From: Mycobacterium fragae
Lineage (GTDB): Bacteria; Actinomycetota; Actinomycetes; Mycobacteriales; Mycobacteriaceae
NCBI RefSeq assembly: GCF_002102185.1
Contig: NZ_LQOW01000006.1
Location: 1-64,000, forward strand
Reading direction: 5' to 3'
Length of the DNA stretch: 64,000 nt
Below are positions 50,637 to 60,348 of the stretch, piece by piece (position 1 is the stretch's first letter; every line of letters starts with the position of its first letter). Below the pieces are notes generated by a model that saw only the letters and a program-made list of their open reading frames with translations, did not search any database and was not told where the DNA came from. The position numbers were made by a program, and so were the translations under genes.

Positions 50637-52269
50637 GCAGGTCGGGGATGTCGAGGCGCGGCACCACCGCCTCGATGAGCACCATCCGGTCCTGATGCTC
50701 GGCCGCGGCGATGAAGGCGTCGTCGAGCTCGCCGTAGGTTTGCGCCCGAAATGTCAGATGATTGGTCACGCCGAGCGCGTTGGGAATATCGGCCCAACTC
50801 CAGCGCACAATGTCGTTGTAGGGCGCGGTTTTTCCGTGAATCATCCGCTCGACCGTGTAACCGTCGTTGTTGACCACCACGATGACCGGCGAGAGCCCCT
50901 CACGGGAGAACACACCCAGCTCCTGCACGGTCAGCTGCGCGGCCCCGTCGCCGATCAGCAGCACCGGCCGGCGTTCCGGACTAGCCAGCCCGGCTCCCAA
51001 CGTCGCCGGCAGCGTGTACCCGATCGAACCCCACAACGGTTGGCCGATAAAGGTAACTCCGCGGGGAAGCCGGTGAGCGGCCATGCCGTAGAACGACGTG
51101 CCCTGATCGGCGATCACCACATTCCCCGGCGTGAGTGCGTCGCAAAACCTGTCCCACAACACTTTTTGGCTCACCGGATGGTCGCGGCTCGGAGTTTCGG
51201 TGGGCCCGTCGTCGGACGCGGACACGACCGGCGGCGAGGTGATGCCACGACGAGCGAGGATCGTGGTCAGAGCGTCGAGTGCTGCCTCCATCTCCAGCGG
51301 CGCGAACACCTGATTGCCTACCGTGCTCTGCTGCACTCCGACGTCGATGGTCCTGGCAGGATCGATGCGCTGGCTGAAAAACCCGCTGACCATGTCCGTG
51401 AACACCACTCCCGCGGTCACCAGCACCGGCGCCTCTTCGATCGCCCGACGAACCGGTTCCGGGCTGGCGGCGCCTGAATAAATTCCCAGGAATTCCGGCG
51501 CGCTTTCGTCGACGAGGCTTTTGCCCCACATCAGCGTGGCGTGCGGCACCACGTCGGCGGCCAGCAGCGCCTCGAGGTGAGAAACTGCATGCAGACGATG
51601 GACCAGGAAGTCGGCAAGCACGGTCAACTGGTGATCGGCGATGAGTTTGGTTGCGGCTTCGGTAAATAGCGCAAGCGCCCGCGGGCTGGTGCCGCCGGTG
51701 TAGCGCGGCAACGGTGCAGCAGGCCGCTCGGTTTCAAAGCGCGCCACATCGGTGGACAGCAGCAGATACCCGGGCCGCTTCTGCTCGCGCACCTCGCTGA
51801 GCACCCGGTCGATTTCCCTGGTGGCCGTGGCCGGCATGAGATTTGCTTGGGCGCAGGTGATTTCCCGGCTTATCCGCAGAAAGTGCTCGAAATCACCGTC
51901 GCCCAGCGAATGATGCAGGGCGCGACGCGTGCCCTGTGCGTCTTTGGACGGCCCGCCGACGATGTGCACCACCGGTACGTGCTCTGCATAGCTGCCGGCG
52001 ATGGCGTTGGCTACCGACAGTTCGCCGACTCCGAATGTCGTTACCACAGCGGACATTCCACGTAGCCGGCCATATCCGTCGGCGGCGTAGCCGGCATTGA
52101 GCTCGTTGGCGTTACCGACCCACCGGATGTCGGGGTGCGCGATGACGTGGTCCAGGAATTCGAGGTTGTAGTCGCCGGGAACACCGAAGACGTGCCCGAC
52201 GCCGAGTTCTGCGAGACGGTCGAGCAGATAGTCACCGACGGTGTAGGGGGATTCGAGCGGGACAGTCAC
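50587..52269 (-). CDS. pdc: alpha-keto acid / indolepyruvate decarboxylase, ThDP-dependent
   Basis: A 560-residue ThDP enzyme that matches M. tuberculosis Rv0853c (pdc/KDC) in length and in long identical segments. The catalytic Glu region is [15 protein letters not shown], the PYR-domain entry is FGVPGDYN, and the ThDP-Mg motif is GDGAAQLTV...VNNDGYT. I chose the GTG at 52269 because it gives exactly the Rv0853c length; a GTG at 52299 is possible. The family decarboxylates branched-chain and aromatic 2-keto acids. It begins the block syntenic with Rv0853c-Rv0860. Confidence 0.93.
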   Translation of the reverse strand: MTVPLESPYTVGDYLLDRLAELGVGHVFGVPGDYNLEFLDHVIAHPDIRWVGNANELNAGYAADGYGRLRGMSAVVTTFGVGELSVANAIAGSYAEHVPVVHIVGGPSKDAQGTRRALHHSLGDGDFEHFLRISREITCAQANLMPATATREIDRVLSEVREQKRPGYLLLSTDVARFETERPAAPLPRYTGGTSPRALALFTEAATKLIADHQLTVLADFLVHRLHAVSHLEALLAADVVPHATLMWGKSLVDESAPEFLGIYSGAASPEPVRRAIEEAPVLVTAGVVFTDMVSGFFSQRIDPARTIDVGVQQSTVGNQVFAPLEMEAALDALTTILARRGITSPPVVSASDDGPTETPSRDHPVSQKVLWDRFCDALTPGNVVIADQGTSFYGMAAHRLPRGVTFIGQPLWGSIGYTLPATLGAGLASPERRPVLLIGDGAAQLTVQELGVFSREGLSPVIVVVNNDGYTVERMIHGKTAPYNDIVRWSWADIPNALGVTNHLTFRAQTYGELDDAFIAAAEHQDRMVLIEAVVPRLDIPDLLTDLVRPTSADGSARR

Positions 52270-52333
52270 CTTAACGACGTTACGCCCGGCCGAAAACACT
52301 GCCGGCGAGACGCCGTCTCGCTATCGTCCGAAC

Positions 52334-52780
52334 ATGGCAATCAAGGAATCGCGCGAAGTGGTCATCGAAGCGAGCCCGGAGGAGATTCTCGAGGTCATCG
52401 CTGATCTCGAGTCGCTGACCGAGTGGTCTTCGGCGCACCAAAGCTCTGAGGTGGTCGAACGGGGCGACGACGGACGGCCCAGTGTCGCCAAGATGAAAGT
52501 CAAGGCGGCGGGCATCACCGACGAGCAGGTGGTCGCTTACACGTGGGGCGAGAACAACGTGAGCTGGACCTTGGTCAGCGCGGGCCAGCAGCGTGCGCAG
52601 GATGCGACATACAAGCTGATACCGGAGGGTGCCAAGACCCGGGTGAAGTTCGAGATCACCATCGACCCGCTGGTGCCGTTGCCGGGGTTTCTGTTGAAAC
52701 GCACGATCAAGGGCCAGGTGGATACCGCGACCGAGGGACTGCGCGAGCGAGTGCTCAGCGTAAGGAAAGGGCGCGGCTAG
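52334..52780 (+). CDS. SRPBCC-fold protein (Rv0854-like)
   Basis: A 148-residue START/SRPBCC-type protein (SREVVIEASPEEILEVIADL at the N-terminus; ATEGLRERVLSV at the C-terminus). It resembles Rv0854 in sequence pattern and position beside pdc. The fold has a hydrophobic cavity for a lipid or CoA-linked ligand; no catalytic residues are evident. Its 3' end overlaps the convergent methyltransferase-like gene by 26 bp. Two paralogues lie at 54713 and 55176. Confidence 0.88.
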   Translation: MAIKESREVVIEASPEEILEVIADLESLTEWSSAHQSSEVVERGDDGRPSVAKMKVKAAGITDEQVVAYTWGENNVSWTLVSAGQQRAQDATYKLIPEGAKTRVKFEITIDPLVPLPGFLLKRTIKGQVDTATEGLRERVLSVRKGRG

Positions 52781-53525
52781 AACTCGCGGCCCGTGTCCGC
52801 GGCAGCGGAAGCCAATAAGGAATGCGCTGTGCGTAGCGCTCGAACGCCGACCCGTAGATGCGACGAAAGCGCGCTTCTTTTAACAGCGGGCCCATAAGAC
52901 AGTAAGTGGTCAACGTGATCGCGACGACGAGCTGATCCGGGGTCCACGTTGGGACAGTCCACAACGTGAGAGCGAATGAGACGTAGATCGGCTGGCGGAT
53001 GAGTCGAAAGAGCCCGGTTTCGGGCATCGTCGGATAGCGCGGCTTTGAGTTGCGCAGCAGGGCGACCCACCCCAGGCTCCCCGTCTGCAGCGCAAGTCCC
53101 GCGTCGAACATCGCTTTGCCCAGCAATAGCCAAGACGCCGCGTAGAGGACCGTCAGAACCGCAAGGGCCACTCCATGTGCCTGCCACCAGATCGTCCGGC
53201 TGGCAGACCACAACGCAAACAGTGCGAAGGTCTGCAGGGAGGCGATGATGACGAAGGTCGTCGACGAGAGGGCGCCTCCCGTGCTGACCGGCGCGAGACG
53301 AACGAGCCAGGCTCGTCCTCTTCGGGTGAGCAGGAACGAATGCAGGATGGGGAACTGGGCGAGCAACACGGCATCGGCGATCCAGCTCCACGGCGCGGGC
53401 AAACCACCCAGCGATCGGCTCATGCCGAAAAACATCGCAGCGATCATCGTTGCCAACCCGAGCGCAAAACTCGCATGACAGACGACGCCGTAACAGATCG
53501 CGACGGCGGGTCGCTGCCGAGTCAT
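52755..53525 (-). CDS. isoprenylcysteine-methyltransferase-family membrane protein (MddA/NnrU-like)
   Basis: A 256-residue integral membrane protein with about five hydrophobic segments. The C-terminal region is typical of the ICMT/MddA group (LIRQPIYVSFALTLWTV; EARFRRIYGSAFERYAQRIP), which binds SAM. Relatives methylate isoprenylcysteine or methanethiol. Its 3' end overlaps the SRPBCC gene by 26 bp. It lies between the homologues of Rv0854 and Rv0855, where I recall no such gene in M. tuberculosis, so it appears to be an insertion. Confidence 0.75.
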   Translation of the reverse strand: MTRQRPAVAICYGVVCHASFALGLATMIAAMFFGMSRSLGGLPAPWSWIADAVLLAQFPILHSFLLTRRGRAWLVRLAPVSTGGALSSTTFVIIASLQTFALFALWSASRTIWWQAHGVALAVLTVLYAASWLLLGKAMFDAGLALQTGSLGWVALLRNSKPRYPTMPETGLFRLIRQPIYVSFALTLWTVPTWTPDQLVVAITLTTYCLMGPLLKEARFRRIYGSAFERYAQRIPYWLPLPRTRAASSSRALSLR

Positions 53526-53585
53526 TCAATGTCCACGAACCTCGGGCGGCCGTGGTTCAAGAAGACCCCTTGTAGGGTTGCGGCG

Positions 53586-54665
53586 ATGAGCGCGAAGGGA
53601 CCCCTGGCGGGGGTGAAAGTCATTGAACTGGGCGGCATTGGGCCAGGGCCGCATGCCGGCATGGTGCTCGCCGATCTCGGTGCCGACGTGGTGCGGGTCC
53701 GTCGCCCAGGCGGACTGACGATGCCGGCCGAGGACCGCGACCTGCTGCACCGCGGCAAGCGGATCGTGGACCTCGACGTCAAGGCGGCGCCGCGGGCGCT
53801 GCTCGATTTGGCCGCCAAGGCCGACGTGCTGCTGGACTGCTTCCGGCCGGGCATCTGCGAGCGACTCGGGATCGGTCCGGACGACTGCGCGGCGGTCAAC
53901 CCGAGGCTGATCTACGCGCGCATCACCGGGTGGGGACAGGACGGGCCGCGGGCCAGCACAGCGGGCCATGACATCAACTACCTCTCGCAGACCGGGGTGC
54001 TGTCGGCGCTCGGCTACCGCGACCGGCCGCCGATGCCGCCGCTGAACCTGGTCGCCGACTTCGGCGGCGGTTCGATGTTGGTGCTGCTGGGCATCGCGGT
54101 CGCGCTCTACGAGCGGGAGCGGTCGGGGATCGGACAGGTCGTGGACGCCGCGATGGTCGACGGCGTCAGCATCCTGGCGCAGATGATGTGGACGATGAAG
54201 TCGACCGGCGCCATGCGCGACGAACGCGAATCGTTTCTGCTCGACGGTGGCGCCCCGTTTTATCGGTGCTATGAGACCGCCGACGGCAAGTACATGGCCG
54301 TGGGTGCCATCGAGCCACAGTTCTTCGCTGAATTGCTTGCAGGGCTGGGGCTATCCCCCGACGAGGTGCCCGGGCAACTCGACATCGGGTCCTATTCGCG
54401 GATGCGTGAGATCTTCACCGAGCGGTTCGCCTCCAAGACCCGCGACGAGTGGGCGGAGGTCTTCGCCGGCACCGATGCGTGCGTCACCCCGGTGTTGACG
54501 TGGACGGAAGCCGCCACCGACGCGCATCTGAGGGCACGCGCGACGGTGATCGACGCCAACGGTGTCGATCAGGCCGCGCCCGCGCCGCGGTTCTCCCGCA
54601 CTCCGGCCGGATCGGTGGGTGCGCCGCCGCCCGCAGCCACGCCGTTGGACGAAATCGGTTGGTGA
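53586..54665 (+). CDS. far: alpha-methylacyl-CoA racemase (Rv0855-like)
   Basis: A 359-residue family III CoA-transferase-fold enzyme, the same length as Rv0855 (far/MCR). The catalytic pair is visible: a His in the ITGWGQDGP/AGHD region and the Asp of AGHDINYLS. It epimerises (2R)/(2S)-2-methylacyl-CoA so that branched or sterol side chains can enter beta-oxidation. The ATG at 53586 begins MSAKGPLAGVKVIELGGIGP. The stop is followed by an SRPBCC gene, as in M. tuberculosis. Confidence 0.93.
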   Translation: MSAKGPLAGVKVIELGGIGPGPHAGMVLADLGADVVRVRRPGGLTMPAEDRDLLHRGKRIVDLDVKAAPRALLDLAAKADVLLDCFRPGICERLGIGPDDCAAVNPRLIYARITGWGQDGPRASTAGHDINYLSQTGVLSALGYRDRPPMPPLNLVADFGGGSMLVLLGIAVALYERERSGIGQVVDAAMVDGVSILAQMMWTMKSTGAMRDERESFLLDGGAPFYRCYETADGKYMAVGAIEPQFFAELLAGLGLSPDEVPGQLDIGSYSRMREIFTERFASKTRDEWAEVFAGTDACVTPVLTWTEAATDAHLRARATVIDANGVDQAAPAPRFSRTPAGSVGAPPPAATPLDEIGW

Positions 54666-54712
54666 TCGCGGATCTGCCGTCCAAGCCGGATCACGTTGCT
54701 ACGTTGGAAGTA

Positions 54713-55168
54713 GTGGCCGTACGAGCATCGCGAGAAATCGTCATCGACGCGCCGCCGGAACCGATCCTGGAGGCGCTAGCCGATATCGGCTCGGTACCCT
54801 CCTGGTCCTCGGTTCACAAGCGTGCCGAAGTGCTCGACACCTATCCCGACGGTCGCCCGCACCACGTGAAGGTCACGGTCAAGGTGGTCGGCATCGTCGA
54901 CACCGAAGTGCTCGAATATCACTGGGGCCCGGACTGGCTGGTATGGGATGCCGACAAAACCCTTCAGCAACATGCCCAGCATGTCGAATACACGCTGCAA
55001 CGCGTGACAGACGACAAGACGCGGGTGCGCTTCGAAATCACCCTGGAGCCGTCAGCGCCGCTTCCGGAGTTTCTGGTCAACCGAGCCCGCAAAAAAGTTT
55101 TGAATGCCGCTACCGAGGGACTGCGCAGGCGGGTCATGGCCGCGGTTGGTGCGGATCGGCGGACATAG
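54713..55168 (+). CDS. SRPBCC-fold protein (Rv0856-like)
   Basis: A 151-residue SRPBCC protein (ASREIVIDAPPEPILEALAD; HYWGP-like core EYHWGPDWLVWD; ATEGLRRRVMA). I chose the GTG at 54713 because GGAAG precedes it and because the next paralogue starts with the same GTG-GCC-GTA context. A GTG at 54662 that overlaps the racemase stop is the alternative and adds 17 residues. The tandem paralogue follows after 7 bp. It may bind or present a CoA-ester or lipid ligand. Confidence 0.86.
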   Translation: MAVRASREIVIDAPPEPILEALADIGSVPSWSSVHKRAEVLDTYPDGRPHHVKVTVKVVGIVDTEVLEYHWGPDWLVWDADKTLQQHAQHVEYTLQRVTDDKTRVRFEITLEPSAPLPEFLVNRARKKVLNAATEGLRRRVMAAVGADRRT

Positions 55169-55175
55169 GTGCGAA

Positions 55176-55631
55176 GTGGCCGTACAAGCATCCCGAGAAA
55201 TCGTCATCGAAGCGTCGCCGGAAGTAATCATGGAGGCGCTCGCCGACGTGAGCACGTTGACGGCGTGGTCGCCGGTCCACAAACGGATGGAAGTGCTGGA
55301 CCGCTATGACGACGGTCGGCCTCATCACGTGCGGGCCACGATAAAGATCTTCGGGATGGTCGACAAAGAGATCCTCGAGTATCACTGGGGTCCCGACTGG
55401 GTGGTCTGGGATGCCGCGGCGACGTTCCAGCAGCACGGGCAGCACGTCGAATACACCCTCACGCGCGAGGGCCTCGACAAGACCCGTGTGCGCTTCGATA
55501 TCACCGTCGAACCGTCCGGTCCGATCCCCGAGTTCATCGTCAAGCGGGCCAGCAACATCGTGTTGGGCACGGCAACCGAGGGCCTGCGCGAGCGCGTCAT
55601 GGGCACCGAGAGCGCCCGTCGGCCGACATAA
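55176..55631 (+). CDS. SRPBCC-fold protein (Rv0857-like)
   Basis: A 151-residue tandem paralogue of the preceding gene (ASREIVIEASPEVIMEALAD; EYHWGPDWVVWD; ATEGLRERVMG), with a GTG start. Nearly the whole chain aligns with its neighbour without gaps. Its last 35 bp overlap the 3' end of the convergent aminotransferase gene. Family members bind hydrophobic ligands. Confidence 0.86.
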   Translation: MAVQASREIVIEASPEVIMEALADVSTLTAWSPVHKRMEVLDRYDDGRPHHVRATIKIFGMVDKEILEYHWGPDWVVWDAAATFQQHGQHVEYTLTREGLDKTRVRFDITVEPSGPIPEFIVKRASNIVLGTATEGLRERVMGTESARRPT

Positions 55632-56805
55632 CCGGTCCGTCCCGCAGCACCGCCAGCCGGCGGATCGCCTCGTCGAGGGTGTCGTCGCGCTTGGCGAAGG
55701 TGAAGCGCACCAAGTGATTCCACTCCTTGAAGTGCTCGGCAGCGGGATCGCAGAACGCCGCCAACGGGATCGCGGCCACCCCGACCCGCTGCGGCAGCGC
55801 TGCGCAGAACGCCGTGCTGTCGTCATGGCCCAGTGGACGCGGGTCCGCACACAGGAAGTAGGTGCCCGCGCTGTCGTGCACCTCGAATCCGATCCCGGCC
55901 AGTCCCCGCGCGAGCCGGTCACGCTTGTCCTGCAGGGCGGCCCGTAGCGCCGCCACCCAATCGTCCTCAGTGTTCAGCGCGTGCGCGACGGCCGGTTGAA
56001 ACGGCGCGCCCCCCACGTAACTCAGATACTGTTTTGCCGACCGCACGCCAACAATGAGTTCGGCTGGCCCGCAAGCCCATCCGATTTTCCAGCCGGTGCA
56101 ATTGAACATCTTGGCCGCGCTGGAGATGGTAACTGTCCGCTCGGCCATTCCGTCGAAGCCGGCCAGCGGCAGGTGGCGGTGCTCGTCGTATACCAGATGC
56201 TCGTAGACCTCGTCGGTGATGACCAGCAGGTCGCCTTGGATCGCGATCTCCGCGATGGCCGCCAGCTCGGTCGCGCTGAGCACCGTGCCGGTGGGGTTGT
56301 GCGGCGAGTTCACGATCAACGCCCGGGTGCGCGCTGTCACCGCACGGCGCAGCGCGTCGATGTCGAGGGCAAACCCGCGCCCGTCGGCCACCAGCGGCAC
56401 GACTACCCGCTGCGCGCCGGCCATCGCCACCACCGGCGAATACGAGTCGTAGAACGGCTGGATGAGTATCACTTCCGAGCCGGGCTCGACCAGGCCGAGC
56501 ACCGCGGCCGCGATGGCCTCGGTGGCCCCGACCGTCACCAGGATCTCGGTCTCCGGGTCATAGTCGACGCCGAAGTGCCTTTTCCGGTGGGCGGCGATGG
56601 CCTGGCGCAGCGGCGCGATGCCGATTCCCGGCGGGTACTGGTTGACGCCTTCCGCGATGGCGTCCTGAGCGGCCTTCAGCATGGCCGGCGGTCCGTCTTC
56701 GTCCGGAAAGCCCTGGCCGAGGTTGACCGCGCCGATGCGCGCGGCAAGCGCCGACATCTCGGCGAACACCGTGGTCGCGTAGGGCTGCAGTCGCGGCACC
56801 GTCAT
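55597..56805 (-). CDS. dapC: class I/II PLP aminotransferase (Rv0858c, DapC-type)
   Basis: A 402-residue aminotransferase of fold type I. Landmarks are NLGQGFPD, NQYPPG, NSPHNPTG, DEVYEHLVYD, and the PLP Lys in SSAAKMFNCTGWKIGW. I chose the ATG at 56805 (MTVPRLQPY); the longer frame to 56868 runs into the palindromic repeat. Order and sequence match Rv0858c, annotated as N-succinyldiaminopimelate aminotransferase, though this subfamily also includes kynurenine/glutamine transaminases. It overlaps the SRPBCC gene by 35 bp. Confidence 0.92.
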   Translation of the reverse strand: MTVPRLQPYATTVFAEMSALAARIGAVNLGQGFPDEDGPPAMLKAAQDAIAEGVNQYPPGIGIAPLRQAIAAHRKRHFGVDYDPETEILVTVGATEAIAAAVLGLVEPGSEVILIQPFYDSYSPVVAMAGAQRVVVPLVADGRGFALDIDALRRAVTARTRALIVNSPHNPTGTVLSATELAAIAEIAIQGDLLVITDEVYEHLVYDEHRHLPLAGFDGMAERTVTISSAAKMFNCTGWKIGWACGPAELIVGVRSAKQYLSYVGGAPFQPAVAHALNTEDDWVAALRAALQDKRDRLARGLAGIGFEVHDSAGTYFLCADPRPLGHDDSTAFCAALPQRVGVAAIPLAAFCDPAAEHFKEWNHLVRFTFAKRDDTLDEAIRRLAVLRDGPVMSADGRSRCP

Positions 56806-56845
56806 GACGGTCGAGCTTAAGACCCTCGAGGCTGGGCCCTCCCGT

Positions 56846-56871
56846 CGAGCGTGCGGCTGGCCGCACATTCG
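56846..56871. repeat. third copy of the dispersed 26-bp palindromic repeat
   Basis: CGAGCGTGCGGC-TG-GCCGCACATTCG is a near-perfect palindrome and matches the two units at 3669-3725. It lies in the 162-bp region between the divergent aminotransferase and fadA genes, 41 bp upstream of the aminotransferase start. It could act as a hairpin or simply be a selfish short repeat. Confidence 0.65.
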
Positions 56872-56967
56872 GCGCCGCCGAGCAGGCCAAGTTGCCCAAC
56901 CAACAGGTTGGACGGGCGCCCTGTTAGGGTGGCGGTACGGATCCGAAACCTGGAAGAGGAATCAGCC

Positions 56968-58179
56968 ATGTCCGAAGAAGCCTTCATTTACGAGGCCATT
57001 CGCACGCCGCGGGGCAAGCAACGCGACGGATCGTTGCACGAGGTCAAGCCACTGAGCCTGGTCGTCGGCCTGATCGAGGAGCTGCGCAACCGGTTTCCCG
57101 ATCTGGACGAGAACCTGATCAGCGACGTCATCCTGGGTGTGGTCTCGCCGGTGGGCGACCAGGGCGGTGACATCGCCCGGGCCGCCGTGCTAGCCGCCGG
57201 ACTGCCCGACACCACGGGGGGAGTGCAGCTCAACCGGTTCTGTGCGTCCGGACTGGAAGCCGTGAACACCGCTGCGCAGAAGGTGCGCTCGGGCTGGGAC
57301 GATTTGGTGCTGGCCGGCGGCGTTGAGTCGATGAGCCGGGTGCCGATGGGATCCGACGGCGGCGCCATGGCGCTTGACCCGGCCACCAACTACGACCTCG
57401 GCTTTGTCCCGCAGGGCATCGGCGCCGACCTGATCGCCACCATCGAGGGCTTCTCCCGCGAGGACGTCGACGCCTATGCGCTGCGCAGCCAGCAAAAGGC
57501 CGCCGCGGCATGGTCGGGCGGCTACTTCGCCAAGTCGATCGTGCCCGTCCGCGACCAGAACGGCCTGCTGATTCTCGACCACGACGAGCACATGCGGCCC
57601 GACACCACGATGGAGGGTCTGGCCAAACTGAAGCCCGCCTTCGAAACCGTTGCGGCGCTGGGCGGTTTCGACGACGTGGCGCTGCAGAAGTACCACTGGG
57701 TGGAGAAGATCAACCACGTCCACACCGGCGGCAACAGCTCCGGCATTGTCGACGGTGCCGCTCTGGTCCTGGTGGGCAGTGAGAGCGCCGGAAAGGCGGT
57801 CAACCTTTCCCCGCGGGCCCGCATCGTGGCCACCGCCACCAGCGGCGCCGAGCCGACGATCATGTTGACCGGGCCGACCCCGGCCACCCGCAAGGTGCTC
57901 GACCGTGCTGGGCTGACCATCGACGACATCGACCTGTTCGAGCTCAACGAGGCGTTCGCCTCGGTGGTGCTGAAGTTCCAGAAGGACCTCAACATCCCCG
58001 ACGAGAAGCTCAACGTCAACGGCGGCGCCATCGCGATGGGCCACCCTTTGGGCGCCACCGGCGCGATGATCCTGGGCACCATGGTCGACGAACTGGAGCG
58101 TCGGGGCGCTCGGCGCGCATTGGTCACGCTGTGCATCGGCGGCGGCATGGGCGTAGCAACCATCATTGAGCGAGTCTGA
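56968..58179 (+). CDS. fadA: acetyl-CoA acyltransferase, thiolase subunit of trifunctional enzyme
   Basis: A 403-residue thiolase, the same length as Rv0859 FadA. All catalytic residues are present: the nucleophilic Cys in [10 protein letters not shown], the His in [15 protein letters not shown], and the second Cys in TLCIGGGMG. It forms the alpha2beta2 trifunctional beta-oxidation complex with FadB, whose gene follows after 17 bp. The ATG at 56968 has AAGAGGA upstream. Unlike the fusion at 4574, this is a true thiolase. Confidence 0.95.
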   Translation: MSEEAFIYEAIRTPRGKQRDGSLHEVKPLSLVVGLIEELRNRFPDLDENLISDVILGVVSPVGDQGGDIARAAVLAAGLPDTTGGVQLNRFCASGLEAVNTAAQKVRSGWDDLVLAGGVESMSRVPMGSDGGAMALDPATNYDLGFVPQGIGADLIATIEGFSREDVDAYALRSQQKAAAAWSGGYFAKSIVPVRDQNGLLILDHDEHMRPDTTMEGLAKLKPAFETVAALGGFDDVALQKYHWVEKINHVHTGGNSSGIVDGAALVLVGSESAGKAVNLSPRARIVATATSGAEPTIMLTGPTPATRKVLDRAGLTIDDIDLFELNEAFASVVLKFQKDLNIPDEKLNVNGGAIAMGHPLGATGAMILGTMVDELERRGARRALVTLCIGGGMGVATIIERV

Positions 58180-58196
58180 GAGGGTTTCGAACGGAA

Positions 58197-60341
58197 ATGG
58201 CGGACAACACCATTCAGTGGGACAAGGATGCCGACGGCATCGTCACGCTGACTATGGACGACCCGTCCGGGTCGGCCAACGTGATGAACGAGGCGTACAT
58301 CGAGTCGATGGGTAAGGCCGTCGATCGCCTTGTCGCCGAGAAGGATTCGATCAGCGGGGTGGTGATCACCAGCGCCAAGAAGACGTTCTTCGCCGGCGGT
58401 GACCTCACCGCCATGGTCAAGGCCCGGCCGGAAGACGCCGGTCAGTTCTTCGACACCGTGGAAACGGTCAAGAAGCAGCTGCGCACCCTGGAGACGCTGG
58501 GCAAGCCCGTCGTCGCCGCGATCAACGGCGCCGCGCTGGGCGGAGGCCTGGAGATCGCGCTGGCCTGTCACCATCGGATCGCCGCCGACGTCAAGGGCAG
58601 CCAGATCGGTGTGCCGGAAGTGACGCTGGGCCTGCTGCCCGGCGGCGGCGGCGTGACCCGCACGGTGCGGATGTTCGGCATCCAGAACGCGTTCGTGAAC
58701 ATCCTGGCGCAGGGCACCCGATTCAAGCCGGCCAAGGCCAAGGAGATCGGGCTGATCGACGAGCTGCTGCCCATGGTCGAGGAGCTGGTGCCGAGGGCTA
58801 AGGCCTGGATAAAAGAGGTCAAGGCCAACCCCGACGCGCACGTGCAGCCGTGGGATGCCAAGGGCTACAAGATGCCGGGCGGCACGCCGTCGTCGCCGGG
58901 GTTGGCGGCCATCCTGCCGTCGTTCCCGTCGAATCTGCGCAAGCAACTCAAGGGTGCGCCGATGCCGGCGCCGCGGGCCATCCTGGCCGCCGCGGTCGAG
59001 GGTGCGCAGGTCGACTTCGACACCGCCACCCGCATCGAAAGCCGTTACTTCGCCCAGCTGGTCACCGGCCAGGTCGCCAAGAACATGATTCAGGCGTTCT
59101 TCTTCGACCTGCAGCACATCAACTCCGGAGGCTCACGCCCGGACGGCATCGACAAGACCCCGATCAAGAAGATCGGTGTGCTCGGTGCCGGCATGATGGG
59201 CGCCGGCATCGCGTACGTCTCCGCCAAGGCCGGCTTCGACGTCGTGCTCAAAGATGTGAGCGTGGAGGCCGCGCAGAAGGGCAAGGGCTACTCCGAGAAG
59301 CTGGAAGCCAAGGCGCTGGAGAAGGGCCGCACCACCGAGGAGAAGTCCAAGGCGCTGCTGGATCGCATCACCCCGACCGGTGATGCCTCCGACTTCGCCG
59401 GCGTCGACTTCGTGATCGAGGCGGTGTTCGAGAACCAGGACCTCAAGCACAAGGTGTTCCAGGAGATCGAAGACATCGTCGAACCCGACGCGATCCTGGG
59501 TTCCAACACCTCGACGCTGCCGATCACCGGTCTGGCGACCGGTGTCAAGCGCCAGGAAGACTTCATCGGGATCCACTTCTTCTCTCCGGTCGACAAGATG
59601 CCGTTGGTCGAAATCATCAAGGGCGAGAAGACTTCCGACGAGGCGCTGGCCCGGGTGTTCGACTACACGCTGGCGATCGGCAAGACCCCGATCGTCGTCA
59701 ACGACAGCCGCGGCTTCTACACCTCCCGCGTCATCGGCACGTTTGTCAACGAGGCGCTGGCGATGCTCGGCGAGGGTGTCGAGCCGGCCAGCATCGAGCA
59801 GGCCGGCTCGCAGGCCGGCTATCCCGCGCCGCCCTTGCAGCTCTCCGACGAGCTCAACCTGGAGTTGATGCACAAGATCGCGGTCGCCACCCGCAAGGGT
59901 GTCGAGGATGCCGGCGGCACCTACGAGCCGCACCCGGCCGAAGCCGTCGTCGAAAAAATGCTCGACCTTGGCCGCTCTGGCCGGCTGAAAGGGGCCGGCT
60001 TCTATGAGTACTTGGACGGCAAGCGCACTGGCCTGTGGCCGGGCCTGCGCGAGACGTTCAAGTCGGGCTCGTCGCAGCCGCCGTTGCAGGACATGATCGA
60101 CCGGATGCTGTTCGCCGAGGCGCTGGAAACGCAGAAGTGCCTCGACGAAGGCGTGCTGACGTCGACGGCCGACGCCAACATCGGGTCGATCATGGGAATC
60201 GGCTTCCCGCCATGGACCGGTGGCACCGCGCAGTACGTGGTCGGTTACCCGGGCGGTAAGGACGGCTTCGTCGCGCGGGCTCGCGAATTGGCGGCCAAAT
60301 ACGGCGACCGGTTCCTGCCGCCGGAGTCGCTCACCTCTTAG
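58197..60341 (+). CDS. fadB: trifunctional enzyme alpha subunit: enoyl-CoA hydratase / 3-hydroxyacyl-CoA dehydrogenase
   Basis: A 714-residue two-enzyme chain homologous to Rv0860 FadB. Residues ~1-200 are crotonase (FFAGGDLTAM, NGAALGGGLEIALACH, PEVTLGLLPGGGG). Residues ~320-700 are HAD (IGVLGAGMMGAGIAY, SNTSTLPITG, GIHFFSPVDKMPLVEII). With FadA it carries out the last three beta-oxidation steps on long-chain acyl-CoA. The stop is 7 bp from the convergent methyltransferase gene. Confidence 0.95.
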   Translation: MADNTIQWDKDADGIVTLTMDDPSGSANVMNEAYIESMGKAVDRLVAEKDSISGVVITSAKKTFFAGGDLTAMVKARPEDAGQFFDTVETVKKQLRTLETLGKPVVAAINGAALGGGLEIALACHHRIAADVKGSQIGVPEVTLGLLPGGGGVTRTVRMFGIQNAFVNILAQGTRFKPAKAKEIGLIDELLPMVEELVPRAKAWIKEVKANPDAHVQPWDAKGYKMPGGTPSSPGLAAILPSFPSNLRKQLKGAPMPAPRAILAAAVEGAQVDFDTATRIESRYFAQLVTGQVAKNMIQAFFFDLQHINSGGSRPDGIDKTPIKKIGVLGAGMMGAGIAYVSAKAGFDVVLKDVSVEAAQKGKGYSEKLEAKALEKGRTTEEKSKALLDRITPTGDASDFAGVDFVIEAVFENQDLKHKVFQEIEDIVEPDAILGSNTSTLPITGLATGVKRQEDFIGIHFFSPVDKMPLVEIIKGEKTSDEALARVFDYTLAIGKTPIVVNDSRGFYTSRVIGTFVNEALAMLGEGVEPASIEQAGSQAGYPAPPLQLSDELNLELMHKIAVATRKGVEDAGGTYEPHPAEAVVEKMLDLGRSGRLKGAGFYEYLDGKRTGLWPGLRETFKSGSSQPPLQDMIDRMLFAEALETQKCLDEGVLTSTADANIGSIMGIGFPPWTGGTAQYVVGYPGGKDGFVARARELAAKYGDRFLPPESLTS

Positions 60342-60348
60342 CGCGCGA

